Shown here one piece after another: positions 8,221-17,619 of a DNA stretch of 34,008 nt. Each line of letters starts with the position of its first letter. Position 1 is the stretch's first letter. The stretch covers positions 1 through 34,008 of the forward strand of contig JASJDU010000009.1 in NCBI GenBank assembly GCA_030065015.1, written 5' to 3'. Made by a program: the position numbers and the translations under genes. The stretch comes from Candidatus Caenarcanales bacterium. Its GTDB lineage: Bacteria > Cyanobacteriota > Vampirovibrionia > Caenarcaniphilales > Caenarcanaceae. A model generated the notes under the pieces. It was not told where the DNA came from and did no database searches. It worked only from the letters and a program-made list of their open reading frames with translations.

Positions 8221-9291
8221 TTACTTAACGCATCCAGCTGAGCTCGGAGCAATTCCAGGATTTCCAGCGCAAGTGTTTGGGTTACTGCAGGGACACTTGC
8301 ACAATTTGGTACCACCTTTTTGGCAAAAACAACAGACAATTTTCTCTTCGGTTGGTTCTTGTCCGTTTTCACAGCCAAAATTCTTGCAAACCTTACAAGG
8401 GCACCCGCTGTCCCCTCCTTTAGCAACGCAAGCTTCTACCCCGACATCACTATTCCCACATCTAAAAGCTTTTACGGGTAAAACCGCTTTGAGGTTCACT
8501 GATGATTTCACATATTTAGAATCAATCATCGAATCAAAATCTGGATAGGGTCTGTTATCTTCAAAAACACCCTCAGGCTCTTTTAACCAGGGAAAAATTC
8601 TGTCCATTAAAGTTTGGAAAGCCGTTTTCTGTTTTTTAAATAAAGGCCTTCTAGTCATTTCTTGAATTGAATTAATTCTTTTTGCAGTAAACTTTGCTCT
8701 GTTCACTACTCGGCATTTTCTATTTGCTCCTTTACCTTCGCAAACATAAGCTTTCAGTCGCCCGCTCATTGAATTTTTGCCATTAAAATTTGCATCTACC
8801 GCCCACATGACGTTTGCTTGCCTTGTTCCTTGGAGATAATCAGTCACCCAAGATAATTTCCTTCCATTAGGCGAAATTTTAGTCATGCGAATAGGGGCTT
8901 TTTCTTTATTCGTTTTAGTTAACGGACTAGAACAATATTCATCTGCGTTGTATGGTGTATAGCTTCCTCTCATTTCAAAGCTTTTATCTCCAACTGCAAA
9001 AGACGAAGAATTTCCAGCTCTTTTCATTACGTATTTGTAATTTTTCTTCCACTTGTAGCGCTTATCCAAATTTACCGGATAAAAATCCAAGCTAAAGTAA
9101 CCTACATAAAATGGACAATTTCGATTGGTGAAAGAGCCACCAACCCCATTTGTGTCCCCTCGCCTGATTAAGTATTGCCATTGACCGTTGGCAGCATTAA
9201 CTGTTCCAGCATCAGAAGCCTGTGAAAGCATCAAAGCATTTAAGAATAGTAATGTAAAAGCAAAAGTGAAAATTTTATTTAGTATATTCAT
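8221..9291 (-). CDS. secreted Cys-rich protein, partner of the TadE-like protein
   Basis: No known family is recognised. From the ATG at 9291 (preceded by AGGGAAAAGACA) the product is 356 residues with a standard signal peptide (NILNKIFTFAFTLLFLNALM, cleavage near QAS-DA). A middle region of about 200 residues, rich in Lys/Arg and aromatic residues, follows. The last 80 residues hold 14 Cys (for example CPCKVC, CCFC, CKCPC), suggesting a disulphide-knotted or metal-binding tail. An earlier ATG at 9354 overlaps the upstream gene and has its own AGGAG eight bases ahead, so a 377-residue form with a longer n-region is possible. Overlap or near contact with the gene upstream points to one operon and probably one surface structure. 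Confidence 0.7.
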   Translation of the reverse strand: MNILNKIFTFAFTLLFLNALMLSQASDAGTVNAANGQWQYLIRRGDTNGVGGSFTNRNCPFYVGYFSLDFYPVNLDKRYKWKKNYKYVMKRAGNSSSFAVGDKSFEMRGSYTPYNADEYCSSPLTKTNKEKAPIRMTKISPNGRKLSWVTDYLQGTRQANVMWAVDANFNGKNSMSGRLKAYVCEGKGANRKCRVVNRAKFTAKRINSIQEMTRRPLFKKQKTAFQTLMDRIFPWLKEPEGVFEDNRPYPDFDSMIDSKYVKSSVNLKAVLPVKAFRCGNSDVGVEACVAKGGDSGCPCKVCKNFGCENGQEPTEEKIVCCFCQKGGTKLCKCPCSNPNTCAGNPGIAPSSAGCVK

Positions 9292-9346
9292 TGTCTTTTC
9301 CCTATTAAGCTGTAGCTTAAGATAAATAGAGCTGTGAAAGAGCCTG

Positions 9347-12300
9347 TTATTCATTTACCTGCTCCTTTTTAGAGCTTTCTTTGGCGGGAGAGGTTCCTCC
9401 ATTAAAGAAAGCAACTAGTTTATCTTTCAATTCAGTCCATAAATTAATGGTTACTTTAGCTTCATCAGTAGATTCATTCCTAAACCAGACATCCCAAGAT
9501 TTACCGGTGGATTTTTTACCATCAATCGATACTATTAATCCATCTTCATCACTTGGAGAAGCAAAGACACCATCAGCTAATATTACTTTTTCTTCATTGA
9601 GATCTTTACCAACGTTAATTTCAAGAATTCCAAGATCTCTTAATTTGCTTAACTCACCCTTTTCGCTTTTGCCATCAAGGTTTAAATCCTCCCAAAGTAA
9701 TAGGCCTTCAAGTTCATCACCGGAAACAACTTTATTCTTATCCTTGTCAGCAAAAGCCGCTAAAGCTTCGTATCCATCTTTGTATTGAGAATTGTTTGTA
9801 AAATTCCCAAATAGTTCAGCTCCGCTATCTATTGTGCCATTGCCGTTGAAGTCATAAGCTATAAAGCCTTGCCCTTTTTTGAATGCGATCCAGTTGAACT
9901 TATCTGAGGACTTGGGATTTAGTTTAAATTCAACTAGTTTACCGGAGGGTTTAATATCGCTTCCATCGAGACTTACAATCAATGGACTATAGTACAGGTC
10001 GCATTTTCGTTTACAATCTTCTCCCCCTGAAGAAGAGGAAGTCGTCGTCGTGGTTGTAGTTGTTGTGGTAGATGAAACACAACCATACTGACAGAAAACC
10101 CCCGGAGTAGAACCAATTATGATTGGTGGAATGAATGGGAAACGGCGTTTCTTTTTATTCCTTGAATCACCACTAGTACTTGTAGTGGTAGTAGTGGTGG
10201 TGGTGGTGTCATCTTCTGGTTTTGGGCATTTACCATAACGACAAATTGGTTTTCTTGGAACTGGGCACTTTCCACCTGGCCTAAAACATGTTGGACTTGG
10301 ACAGAATTTATCTTTAGATTTTTTATCTTTATTGCAACGACAAAATTGAGTATTTGGATTGCACTTAACACAAGGTTCTGCCGGTTTTAATTTTCTAATT
10401 GGGGGAAGTCCTGGACATTTACGGTGGAACGGATCCAGCTCAACGTCTACAGCGCAACATTCTCCAACTTTTTGACCATATTTTTTTATGGCAGCTGTGC
10501 TACACATTGGAAATCCACCATCTCTTGGAAGATTATTTATTGTGTGTTCTCTGTCTTCAGCGTTCGGAACTACTATGTATCTCCACTTTGTTTTCCGGTT
10601 TTTTCCACAACGAATCGTATGTGTTTTTGGACCGATAATTTCTCTACCAGCACAATACTTCTTCAATTTATCTCTTCCACCGCCGTTTGTATCATTCCAT
10701 AAACTCCAGCAGCAATGTTGTGATTGACAATCTCTTCTATACTTACACTCAAGCTCAAAGTACATTGGATTAAGCTCATAGTAAGAAGTGTTAGTCCACC
10801 ATTGTCCTCTCAAGAGAACTCTAGCTTCTTTCCAATAAACTTCTTCATCCTTACAAGTTCCAAAAAATCCACATTTAGGACTTCCTGGGTTACAAATATC
10901 ACAGAATTGATTATAAGGAATTAATTGATCGAGAGGATTAGCTAAAGGGTTTTTGCCTTGAGGAGTGCCGTCCTTTGCTTCATAAGTAGCATCGTCAACT
11001 TTGTTATAGGAATCTTTTATTAACTTATGAAGTTCATTAGGATCCATATTTTCTTTAGCACCGACTGCCCAGAAAGGACCAACCCATGGTTTAATGGCAA
11101 CGCTGTCAGTCCTGCAATAAACTCTAGTATTTGAGCATTGACCGGTTTTCCTTCTTACAATAACTGGGTTACCTTTTCCATCGAGATCGGTTACATCCCC
11201 GGCAGTGTATTTCATAGAAACACCACTTTCGTCTGGATAACCACAAGGAATAACTCTAAAGTAGTGGTCGCAACGACCGAGGATTTCAAGTGGTATTACT
11301 CGTCCATCAGGATACAGTTCCCCCTGACAGGTATAACGTAATCCAACAATAATCAAAGGATCAATGTCACCACAATTCACTATGGTTCGAATTCCAGCTG
11401 GATCTATATCTCTACCTTTGCATGAAGGTATATTTGGATTACCTTTTCTATCTCTTGGGCGAATTAGCTTACATGGCTCATTACATCTTTCACAATGCCC
11501 ACCTCTGGATCTAGGCCATTGATCGATAGCATATACACTATTACCAGTACCAATAATAGTTGAATTAGCTCTCAGTCTATTTGGATTGTTTTTTCGATAA
11601 GAATCAAACGGTCTTGAAACACCAATTTGTCCAACTATCCTTCCATCTTCGCCAATTCCTCTTGTAATAATATTCTGTTGCGCTTGTTGATGATAATCAC
11701 AATTGTTTTGAGTACAAAAAACACAAGGTCTTACACCGGAGGTTAAGAGAGATCTATTTACGCCTAAACTGTCAGCACCAGATGCTTTTGCAATATAAGA
11801 ACCACGTCCTTCTAACCATCCACAAAAACCTTGTTTAGAGTTGTCACCAGTCATTCTACTAGTAACATTAAAGAAGCCTTTTATAAAAATTGGCCATGTA
11901 CAGCCACTATGAATAACAGTGTGATAAGTAATTTGTTTAGTTCTTGGGTTTTGAAGGGCAAAACATCCTCCATGTTGGTTATTTGAACCAGCTCCTTGCC
12001 AAAAACCTTGCTGAGGTTTTCTCGCACCCAGATCGGATAACCTTTGACGTAATAATTCATCGGGACTACCGGAAATCTGTTGACCGCTTGATGCAAGATA
12101 TTTGTCTATACCTTCATCAAAAGGAACAATACTGTAATTTTTCATTCCTCCTTCGAGTCCAGCAATATAATCATTTCTCACTCTATTGCTATAGCCTGGT
12201 CCAACTGTTGAAGTTGCTCTGGCAGCAGCAATACATCTATTTCTTGCATCTTCAACAGGGAAAGAAGTATTTGTAGCTGCAGATATAGCAATTTGCCTAG

Positions 12301-12445
12301 CAGCTGTATTCAAGGAAGTTTGCAGCCAAAAAAGCATTACAAACTCGATACAAACCAAAAAGGCTAAACTATAACAAAAGAGTAGTAGTGGTATATGTAT
12401 TGGAACACCACCCTTAGTATTTCTAGTTGCTGAACGGCTAATCAT
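9347..12445 (-). CDS. giant Cys-rich TadE-like surface protein with poly-Thr linkers and Ca-binding C terminus
   Basis: The product of about 1,030 residues begins with a TadE/pseudopilin-like anchor: a short basic leader, then a hydrophobic helix ending in IEFVMLFWLQTSLNTAARQI, which fits TadE (E in the helix, N-AAR after it). The region from about 150 to 770 is exceptionally Cys-rich, with C-x-x-C clusters such as CDICNPGSPKC and CVKCNPNTQFCRC. Two uninterrupted Thr runs (9 and 10 residues) flank a short basic, Pro-rich segment, like mucin-type linkers. The last 200 residues resemble the Ca-loop module found in large secreted RTX-type proteins: DFNGNGTIDSGAELFG, DKDKNKVVSGDEL and DLNLDGKSEKGEL. 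It may be a minor-pilin-type or adhesin surface protein. A TTG at 12457 would add four residues; ATG 12445 is preferred. Followed directly by the secreted Cys-rich gene. Confidence 0.75.
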   Translation of the reverse strand: MISRSATRNTKGGVPIHIPLLLFCYSLAFLVCIEFVMLFWLQTSLNTAARQIAISAATNTSFPVEDARNRCIAAARATSTVGPGYSNRVRNDYIAGLEGGMKNYSIVPFDEGIDKYLASSGQQISGSPDELLRQRLSDLGARKPQQGFWQGAGSNNQHGGCFALQNPRTKQITYHTVIHSGCTWPIFIKGFFNVTSRMTGDNSKQGFCGWLEGRGSYIAKASGADSLGVNRSLLTSGVRPCVFCTQNNCDYHQQAQQNIITRGIGEDGRIVGQIGVSRPFDSYRKNNPNRLRANSTIIGTGNSVYAIDQWPRSRGGHCERCNEPCKLIRPRDRKGNPNIPSCKGRDIDPAGIRTIVNCGDIDPLIIVGLRYTCQGELYPDGRVIPLEILGRCDHYFRVIPCGYPDESGVSMKYTAGDVTDLDGKGNPVIVRRKTGQCSNTRVYCRTDSVAIKPWVGPFWAVGAKENMDPNELHKLIKDSYNKVDDATYEAKDGTPQGKNPLANPLDQLIPYNQFCDICNPGSPKCGFFGTCKDEEVYWKEARVLLRGQWWTNTSYYELNPMYFELECKYRRDCQSQHCCWSLWNDTNGGGRDKLKKYCAGREIIGPKTHTIRCGKNRKTKWRYIVVPNAEDREHTINNLPRDGGFPMCSTAAIKKYGQKVGECCAVDVELDPFHRKCPGLPPIRKLKPAEPCVKCNPNTQFCRCNKDKKSKDKFCPSPTCFRPGGKCPVPRKPICRYGKCPKPEDDTTTTTTTTTSTSGDSRNKKKRRFPFIPPIIIGSTPGVFCQYGCVSSTTTTTTTTTTSSSSGGEDCKRKCDLYYSPLIVSLDGSDIKPSGKLVEFKLNPKSSDKFNWIAFKKGQGFIAYDFNGNGTIDSGAELFGNFTNNSQYKDGYEALAAFADKDKNKVVSGDELEGLLLWEDLNLDGKSEKGELSKLRDLGILEINVGKDLNEEKVILADGVFASPSDEDGLIVSIDGKKSTGKSWDVWFRNESTDEAKVTINLWTELKDKLVAFFNGGTSPAKESSKKEQVNE
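10041..10070 (-). repeat. poly-Thr coding tract (10 codons)
   Basis: Thirty bases encode ten consecutive Thr with mixed codons (ACC, ACA, ACT, ACG), followed by four Ser. Codon mixing argues that the amino-acid run is being selected and is not a recent triplet expansion. Probably a flexible, possibly glycosylated linker in the TadE-like protein. Confidence 0.7.
10181..10207 (-). repeat. poly-Thr coding tract (9 codons)
   Basis: Nine consecutive Thr codons, including five ACC in a row, then Ser-Thr-Ser. It sits about 37 residues before the second Thr run. The ACC stretch is pure enough to slip, so length variation between strains is possible. Confidence 0.7.
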
Positions 12446-12694
12446 ATTTACAGTCAAAAGATCACTTTTTCACTATGATTTTTGTACCCTAAAGCAAAAA
12501 GCTCTTCTTATTAATCTTTATCAATGTTTATTGAATAGACTAGTTGGACTAGATAAAAATTAATCTATTTGTAAAATCAAAATTAGGGATTTTTCTAATA
12601 AATATTTTCTTAACCGAACATTCAGTCAATCAGTCTGAGCTTGGTTAAGAAGTTAGTTAATATGGAATCTATCCTTCTGCTGTCACACATTTTG

Positions 12695-13705
12695 CTATAA
12701 AAGTCCCAATTCAGAAACGACCGGCTTATGATCCGAGCCAGTTTCGGTATTAATAACTTTAGCTTCTAAGGGTTTATATCTCTCTCCCACATAAATATAA
12801 TCAAGTCGGATTAAGGGCCAAAATTTCGCAGGTCTTTTCAATAAACCTTTCATATTATTGGGGAAGGTGAAAGCATAAGGCAAAATGGCATTCACTTTTC
12901 TATAAGAGTCAGTGAAACCTTCTTTTTTCATGATTTTGTATAGTTGGTTTCCTTCAGTAGAATTAAAATCACCTAGGATAATTGTGTTTCTGAGTGGTAT
13001 GGAGTGTGAATTAAGATAATGAATTACATGTTTGAGCATAACTTCACGGTTTTTGTAGGCTTTTAAAATCTTTTCTTCTCCACCGAAAACATCTAGAGGA
13101 TCAATTGATTCTGTATGAACATTAACGAGAATAATATTTCGGTTTGGATTTCTCAAACTCACTAATTCTGCGGAGCCTACTTTTACAGGAATACTCACCC
13201 TTTGTTCAATTGGGTACTTGCTAAAAGTTGCTATCCCTGCAATATTACTGCCTGAATTGAAAGATTTATGAGGGTAATCTCGTTGTAATTTCTCTTCTAG
13301 AATTTGAATTGTTTTGGGAGTAGTCTCCTGAAGTGCAACGACATCCGGATCTCCTTCACGAATTGCCTCAACAATAGAACTGTAATTTTTGTTTTCAAAA
13401 AAGACATTGAAAGTCATCACTCGAATCGGTTTTCCAACAAATTCAACATCTTTCTTATCTAAAAAATCTTCGTAAAAAGGAAACCAAACATATAAAAAGA
13501 TAAAAAGTCCGGTTAAAAGAAGCATAAAAGCACCCGGTATTTTTTCTATTCCAACCCATAAATGCTCAATCCAAAAAATCACTAGTGGTGCAAAAAGCCA
13601 ATAGCGAAAAGAATTAATTAATCCTAACCACCAATAATTATCACCAAATAAATATCCTGCAATTAAAAGAGCAGATGCCGAAAAGATGTATAAATAAAAA
13701 AGCAT
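12695..13705 (-). CDS. endonuclease/exonuclease/phosphatase-family protein with N-terminal membrane helices
   Basis: The 336-residue protein has two or three membrane helices in the first 78 residues and then a complete EEP fold. VMTFNVF (N100) and DVVALQET (E127) are the first metal and active-site positions. NIILVNVHTES, IILGDFNST, RLDYIYV and GSDHKPVV supply the remaining catalytic Asp, Asn and His. All usual motifs are intact, so it should be an active metal-dependent phosphoesterase. Membrane-anchored bacterial EEP proteins of this type face outwards and may act on phospholipids, sugar phosphates or extracellular DNA; the substrate cannot be told. ATG start, single gene between the TadE-like gene and valS. 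Confidence 0.8.
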   Translation of the reverse strand: MLFYLYIFSASALLIAGYLFGDNYWWLGLINSFRYWLFAPLVIFWIEHLWVGIEKIPGAFMLLLTGLFIFLYVWFPFYEDFLDKKDVEFVGKPIRVMTFNVFFENKNYSSIVEAIREGDPDVVALQETTPKTIQILEEKLQRDYPHKSFNSGSNIAGIATFSKYPIEQRVSIPVKVGSAELVSLRNPNRNIILVNVHTESIDPLDVFGGEEKILKAYKNREVMLKHVIHYLNSHSIPLRNTIILGDFNSTEGNQLYKIMKKEGFTDSYRKVNAILPYAFTFPNNMKGLLKRPAKFWPLIRLDYIYVGERYKPLEAKVINTETGSDHKPVVSELGLL

Positions 13706-13825
13706 TTATATTGTTCTATTGAATTTAAGTAGATTTTGATTTTAATTCCAAGCTGAAAAAACTTCACGTTCAAATTAATTTTCCAATAGGACATTAACAA
13801 ATGAATTGAACTTTCAGTGATGACC

Positions 13826-16800
13826 TTAATTCTTGTTCAACTTTGTTACATCTTCTATTTGTGTTAATGCATCAAGCAGTTCATTTATCTCTTGGTTGAG
13901 AAAATCTACATTCGTTTTTAGCTCATTTTTTACTTCTTCAGAAGCATTGTTCATAAAACCCGGATTATTTAGTCTCGCTAAACCTTGTTGTTTGTCTTTT
14001 TGTTTTTTATTTAACTCTTTACTCAAAACATTTTTACGTTCATCTAGGTTAACTTCCTCCGGTATCTTTAGACTTATTCTGTAGGTTGAAGAAGTGTTTT
14101 CAGTATTCTTATTTGTCCCATCAAATAAAACCCCATCTTGAATCTCTAGAGTTTTATTAATTAGCTTTTTAACAGAATCTAAGCTCTTTAATTCTCTGCA
14201 ATTAGCAATTTGTCTCCATTCACAAAGAAAAGGATGAATTTGCGAGGCAGACGACTTTGAATTGGTATCCAGTGAATTTACATTTAGTGAAATGGCTTCC
14301 GGTTCAGTGCATTCAACTGGAAAAGTAGGTGGTAAACCCAAAATTTTCTGCCTCATTGAGCGAATAACTTGAACAATCTCTTTAGTTCCGTAAATTTGGT
14401 TGAATGCAATATCAATTTTATTCTTAATAACTTTATCTACAGATAGACTCAAATCCTCCGCTTGAGGATATATTTCAAAAGCTAAAGAGCCTTGTTCTTC
14501 TGTCAATGCTTGCCACAGCTCTTCAGTTGCAAAAGGAACTATGGGATTCAAAGATCGAAGAATTTGTTCAAGTATATAAAAGAGAGTTTGCTGAGTTTGA
14601 AGCTTTAAGATTTCAGAATTGGCTTCAACCGTTGAAGATAAACTCAACTTAGCAAGCTCCAAATACCAATCACAAAATTCATACCAGAAAAAATTCTCCA
14701 GGCAGGAAACATATTCGCTAAAACGATAATTTTTAATATGTTGATTAGCTTCTTTTAGAGTGTTATTCCATAGCCCCAAAATCCATAAGTTGGCAGTATT
14801 TTCATGTTCAGCTAATCTATTTATTATTTCTGAAACTTTTTTGTGACTTTTCCAAAAATAATTTGAAGATGGATTTCCTTTTATATTTTGAATAACAAAC
14901 TTCGTTGCATTCCATAATTTGTTAATGAACTTTCTTTTGTCTTCGATTGTTTGTGATGTCCAAATTACATTACCATTGCCATCCTTCTCTTTTTTTCCAG
15001 GAAAGCGAGCATCTTGGTTAGAAAAGATACCAACAGAACAATACCAAAGCCGACTGGCATCAGCCCCATATCTTTCAATCAAATCAATTGGGTTAATTGC
15101 ATTACCTTTAGACTTACTCATCCTTTTTCCGTCAGGGGTTTGAATTACAGGATGAATCAAAATATCTTTAAAAGGTAAAGCGCCCGTCAAATTCACTGAA
15201 GAGTAAATCATTCGAGAAACCCAAAGATTAATTATTTCGCGGGCGGTAATTAAAACACTTGTCCACGGTTTAGAATTGCTGTTTTTTTGAGTTTTATTGG
15301 GCCAACCTTGTGTTGCAAAAGGCCAAAGAGCAGAACTAAACCAGGTATCTAAGACATCAGTTTCTTGTTCATAACCTAAGGCTAATAAATTCTCTTCTAA
15401 ATTCTTGTCTTCTTGAAGAATCACAATTTGAACAGTTTCAGAATCTCTTTCAAAAATAAACTCATTTCCTTGCTTAACAGCAGTTAAAAATGAAGGTCTT
15501 TTTTTGTCTCCTTGCACATCCAATGAATAACCACACTCTTTGGATACTTTCTTAATTTCATTCATCAAATTCAAGTGAGCTTGTTCCGCTTCAGAAGAAG
15601 ATAAATTATCAACCTGAATGTTTTTAGACCATACTGGAATTTTATGTCCCCACCATATTTGTCTGCTGATACACCAATCTTGAATATTTTCTAGCCAATC
15701 TAAATAAGTTTTCCTATATCTTTCCGGGTGAAATTTAACTTTTTCTTGTTTTAATGCATCAATTGCTAATGAAGCTAAAGGCTTCATATAAACAAACCAC
15801 TGAGGAGACAGGAAAGGTTCAATAACATTCCCACAGCGATCATGCAAAGCAGATGCTTGAGTGTACTTTTTCTCTCCCATCAATAACTGTTCTTCATTCA
15901 AGAAATTTACAGTCTTGTCTCTCGCCTGAAATCTATCCAACCCATGGATTTCACTTGGAATGAAATCTAAGGGTAATATATGAGCTTTCTCATCAAAGAT
16001 GTTAACCTCTTCGAGGCTCGGGAACTTACCTCTTTTGACAAATTCAGAGCTATTCCATTCCTGAGTAATTTGAGAATCATTAAAGTCATGAGCAGGTGTT
16101 ACCTTTAATGCCCCGGTTCCAAACTCGGTTTCCACCGAACGGCTTAAAATAACTGGAATTTCTTTTTGTGTTAATGGAAGTCCTACATGAATAGGCTCTC
16201 CAGAATTTATTCGTTCTATTAACGGTTTGTATTTTTCATCATCTGGATTAATTGCAACTGCAACATCACCAAACAAAGTTTCTGGGCGGCTAGTCGCTAC
16301 GATTAGTTCTTTCAGATCTCCTATTGGAGTGACTAATTGATATTTGATTTCGTATAGCTTTCCTTTGCGTTCTTCATGAACAACTTCTAAATCGGAAAGA
16401 CTTGTTAGACAATGTGGACACCAATTGATTAATCTAGTTCCTCTACGAATCAATCCTTGTTTGAAAAGAACATAAAAGTGCTTTCTTACCGCTTGGATAT
16501 AATCTTCATCGAGAGTAAACTTACTCTTAGACCAATCCGGGGAAAGCCCCAAAAGCTTCATTTGATTATCAATTTTGCCCAAATGTTTTTTGGTCCAGTC
16601 CCAAGTTAAATTTTCGAACTCTTCTCTGCCAAGGTCATATTTAGTTTTATTTTCTTTTGCTAATTGTTTTTCAACAACAATTTGTGTCCCAATACCAGCA
16701 TGGTCACACCCGATTTGCCAATGCACTTTCTTACCAAGCATACGGTTATAGCGAATCAAAATATCTTGCAAGGTTGAATTCAATGCATGCCCCATGTGCA

Positions 16801-16948
16801 ATTCACCAGTAACATTTGGCGGAGGAAAAGCAATGGAAAATTCTATTTCTTGAGAGTCATCTACTTTGAATAAACCCTTCTCATCCCAATCTTGAATTCG
16901 TTTAGGCTCTACTTCCAAGGGATTATAAGATTTAGCTAACTCGGTCAT
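13826..16948 (-). CDS. valS: valyl-tRNA synthetase
   Basis: This class I aminoacyl-tRNA synthetase charges tRNA-Val. The HIGH motif appears as HMGH (residues 51-54, in PNVTGELHMGHALN) and the KMSKS loop as KRMSK (about 608-612, in GKRMSKSKGNAI). Editing-domain segments are present (ATSRPETLFGDVAVAINP, and GTGALKVTPAHDFND with the conserved THDF-like Asp), as is DVLDTWFSSALWPF of the catalytic core. The C terminus has the coiled-coil tRNA-binding arm (from about 955: LSKELNKKQKDKQQGLARLN). At about 1,040 residues it is longer than most bacterial ValRS, with extra sequence between WWGHKIPVW and the core. I chose ATG 16948 over TTG 16963 because MTELAKSYNP matches usual ValRS N termini. Essential cytoplasmic enzyme. 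Confidence 0.95.
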   Translation of the reverse strand: MTELAKSYNPLEVEPKRIQDWDEKGLFKVDDSQEIEFSIAFPPPNVTGELHMGHALNSTLQDILIRYNRMLGKKVHWQIGCDHAGIGTQIVVEKQLAKENKTKYDLGREEFENLTWDWTKKHLGKIDNQMKLLGLSPDWSKSKFTLDEDYIQAVRKHFYVLFKQGLIRRGTRLINWCPHCLTSLSDLEVVHEERKGKLYEIKYQLVTPIGDLKELIVATSRPETLFGDVAVAINPDDEKYKPLIERINSGEPIHVGLPLTQKEIPVILSRSVETEFGTGALKVTPAHDFNDSQITQEWNSSEFVKRGKFPSLEEVNIFDEKAHILPLDFIPSEIHGLDRFQARDKTVNFLNEEQLLMGEKKYTQASALHDRCGNVIEPFLSPQWFVYMKPLASLAIDALKQEKVKFHPERYRKTYLDWLENIQDWCISRQIWWGHKIPVWSKNIQVDNLSSSEAEQAHLNLMNEIKKVSKECGYSLDVQGDKKRPSFLTAVKQGNEFIFERDSETVQIVILQEDKNLEENLLALGYEQETDVLDTWFSSALWPFATQGWPNKTQKNSNSKPWTSVLITAREIINLWVSRMIYSSVNLTGALPFKDILIHPVIQTPDGKRMSKSKGNAINPIDLIERYGADASRLWYCSVGIFSNQDARFPGKKEKDGNGNVIWTSQTIEDKRKFINKLWNATKFVIQNIKGNPSSNYFWKSHKKVSEIINRLAEHENTANLWILGLWNNTLKEANQHIKNYRFSEYVSCLENFFWYEFCDWYLELAKLSLSSTVEANSEILKLQTQQTLFYILEQILRSLNPIVPFATEELWQALTEEQGSLAFEIYPQAEDLSLSVDKVIKNKIDIAFNQIYGTKEIVQVIRSMRQKILGLPPTFPVECTEPEAISLNVNSLDTNSKSSASQIHPFLCEWRQIANCRELKSLDSVKKLINKTLEIQDGVLFDGTNKNTENTSSTYRISLKIPEEVNLDERKNVLSKELNKKQKDKQQGLARLNNPGFMNNASEEVKNELKTNVDFLNQEINELLDALTQIEDVTKLNKN

Positions 16949-17241
16949 AGTTAAATAGTTCAAAGTAAATGTGAATCAATAAGTTTATACAACTCTTTCT
17001 TATTTAATTAAAGTCTGCTTGAAATAATGAAAATTCAATAACGAAGAATAGGCTTGAACTTTTCAATTCTGCATAGTTTGAAACAGCTTCTCTTTAAAAT
17101 TGAAAGTCTCTGATTTGAAAAATAAATTAATAGCAAGTAAGGTGTTGAAGATCATACAAATTTATAACATATTTAATCCAGGGCTAACATTCGATGCTTA
17201 AAATTAATGTTGGGGGTAATCCCGTAAGAGGAGTGATAATA

Positions 17242-17619
17242 ATGTCCGTATCGAACAGTAGTAACACATCAGCGCAATTAGTTGCTTCAGTAAGACAATC
17301 CAATGTGCGCCAGAGGCCTACTTTGAGAAGAGGTTCAAGGGGGCCGTACGTAAGAACTCTTCAAACTCTCTTGAATAAGTTTTTTGGATTTCAAAAACTT
17401 ACAATAGATGGACATTTTGGTCCTAAGACTCTGTCTACAGTAAGGCGATTCCAACGATTGAGAAAGGGATTGACAGTTGATGGTATTGTTGGGCCTCAAA
17501 CTTGGAAGGCACTTGCGTTGGCGCAACCTTCTTTAGACCCAAAAACTCCCCCCTCAGGCGAGAGAAATAGGTCTTTTCTAGAAGAAAATGACCACTTTAA
17601 TAAGATTTTCAGAAGGTGA
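17242..17619 (+). CDS. peptidoglycan-binding-domain protein without signal peptide
   Basis: The 125-residue protein consists of a polar leader and one PG_binding_1 domain (about 29-93): RRGSRGPYVRTLQTLLN, IDGHFGPKTLSTVRRFQ and VDGIVGPQTWKAL, with the typical repeated DG-x-x-GP-x-T pattern. A polar tail follows. AAGAGGAG eight bases before ATG 17242 fixes the start; an upstream in-frame ATG at 17194 lacks such a site. The domain normally binds cell-wall glycan or peptide, but there is no signal peptide or membrane helix. Export would need another route, or the domain has a cytoplasmic or phage/tail-like role. No lysis or phage neighbours are seen. Divergent from valS. Confidence 0.75.
   Translation: MSVSNSSNTSAQLVASVRQSNVRQRPTLRRGSRGPYVRTLQTLLNKFFGFQKLTIDGHFGPKTLSTVRRFQRLRKGLTVDGIVGPQTWKALALAQPSLDPKTPPSGERNRSFLEENDHFNKIFRR

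Noticed and set aside
8273-12276. Several open frames of 66-135 codons opposite the Cys-rich genes (for example 9381-9788, 10399-10727, 11944-12276)
   Set aside because: They lie wholly inside well-supported minus-strand genes, have no ribosome binding sites and show composition expected of antisense of Cys/Gly/Thr codons.
13833-15143. Plus-strand frames opposite valS
   Set aside because: Shadows of a clearly conserved synthetase; Ser/Phe-rich translations typical of antisense.
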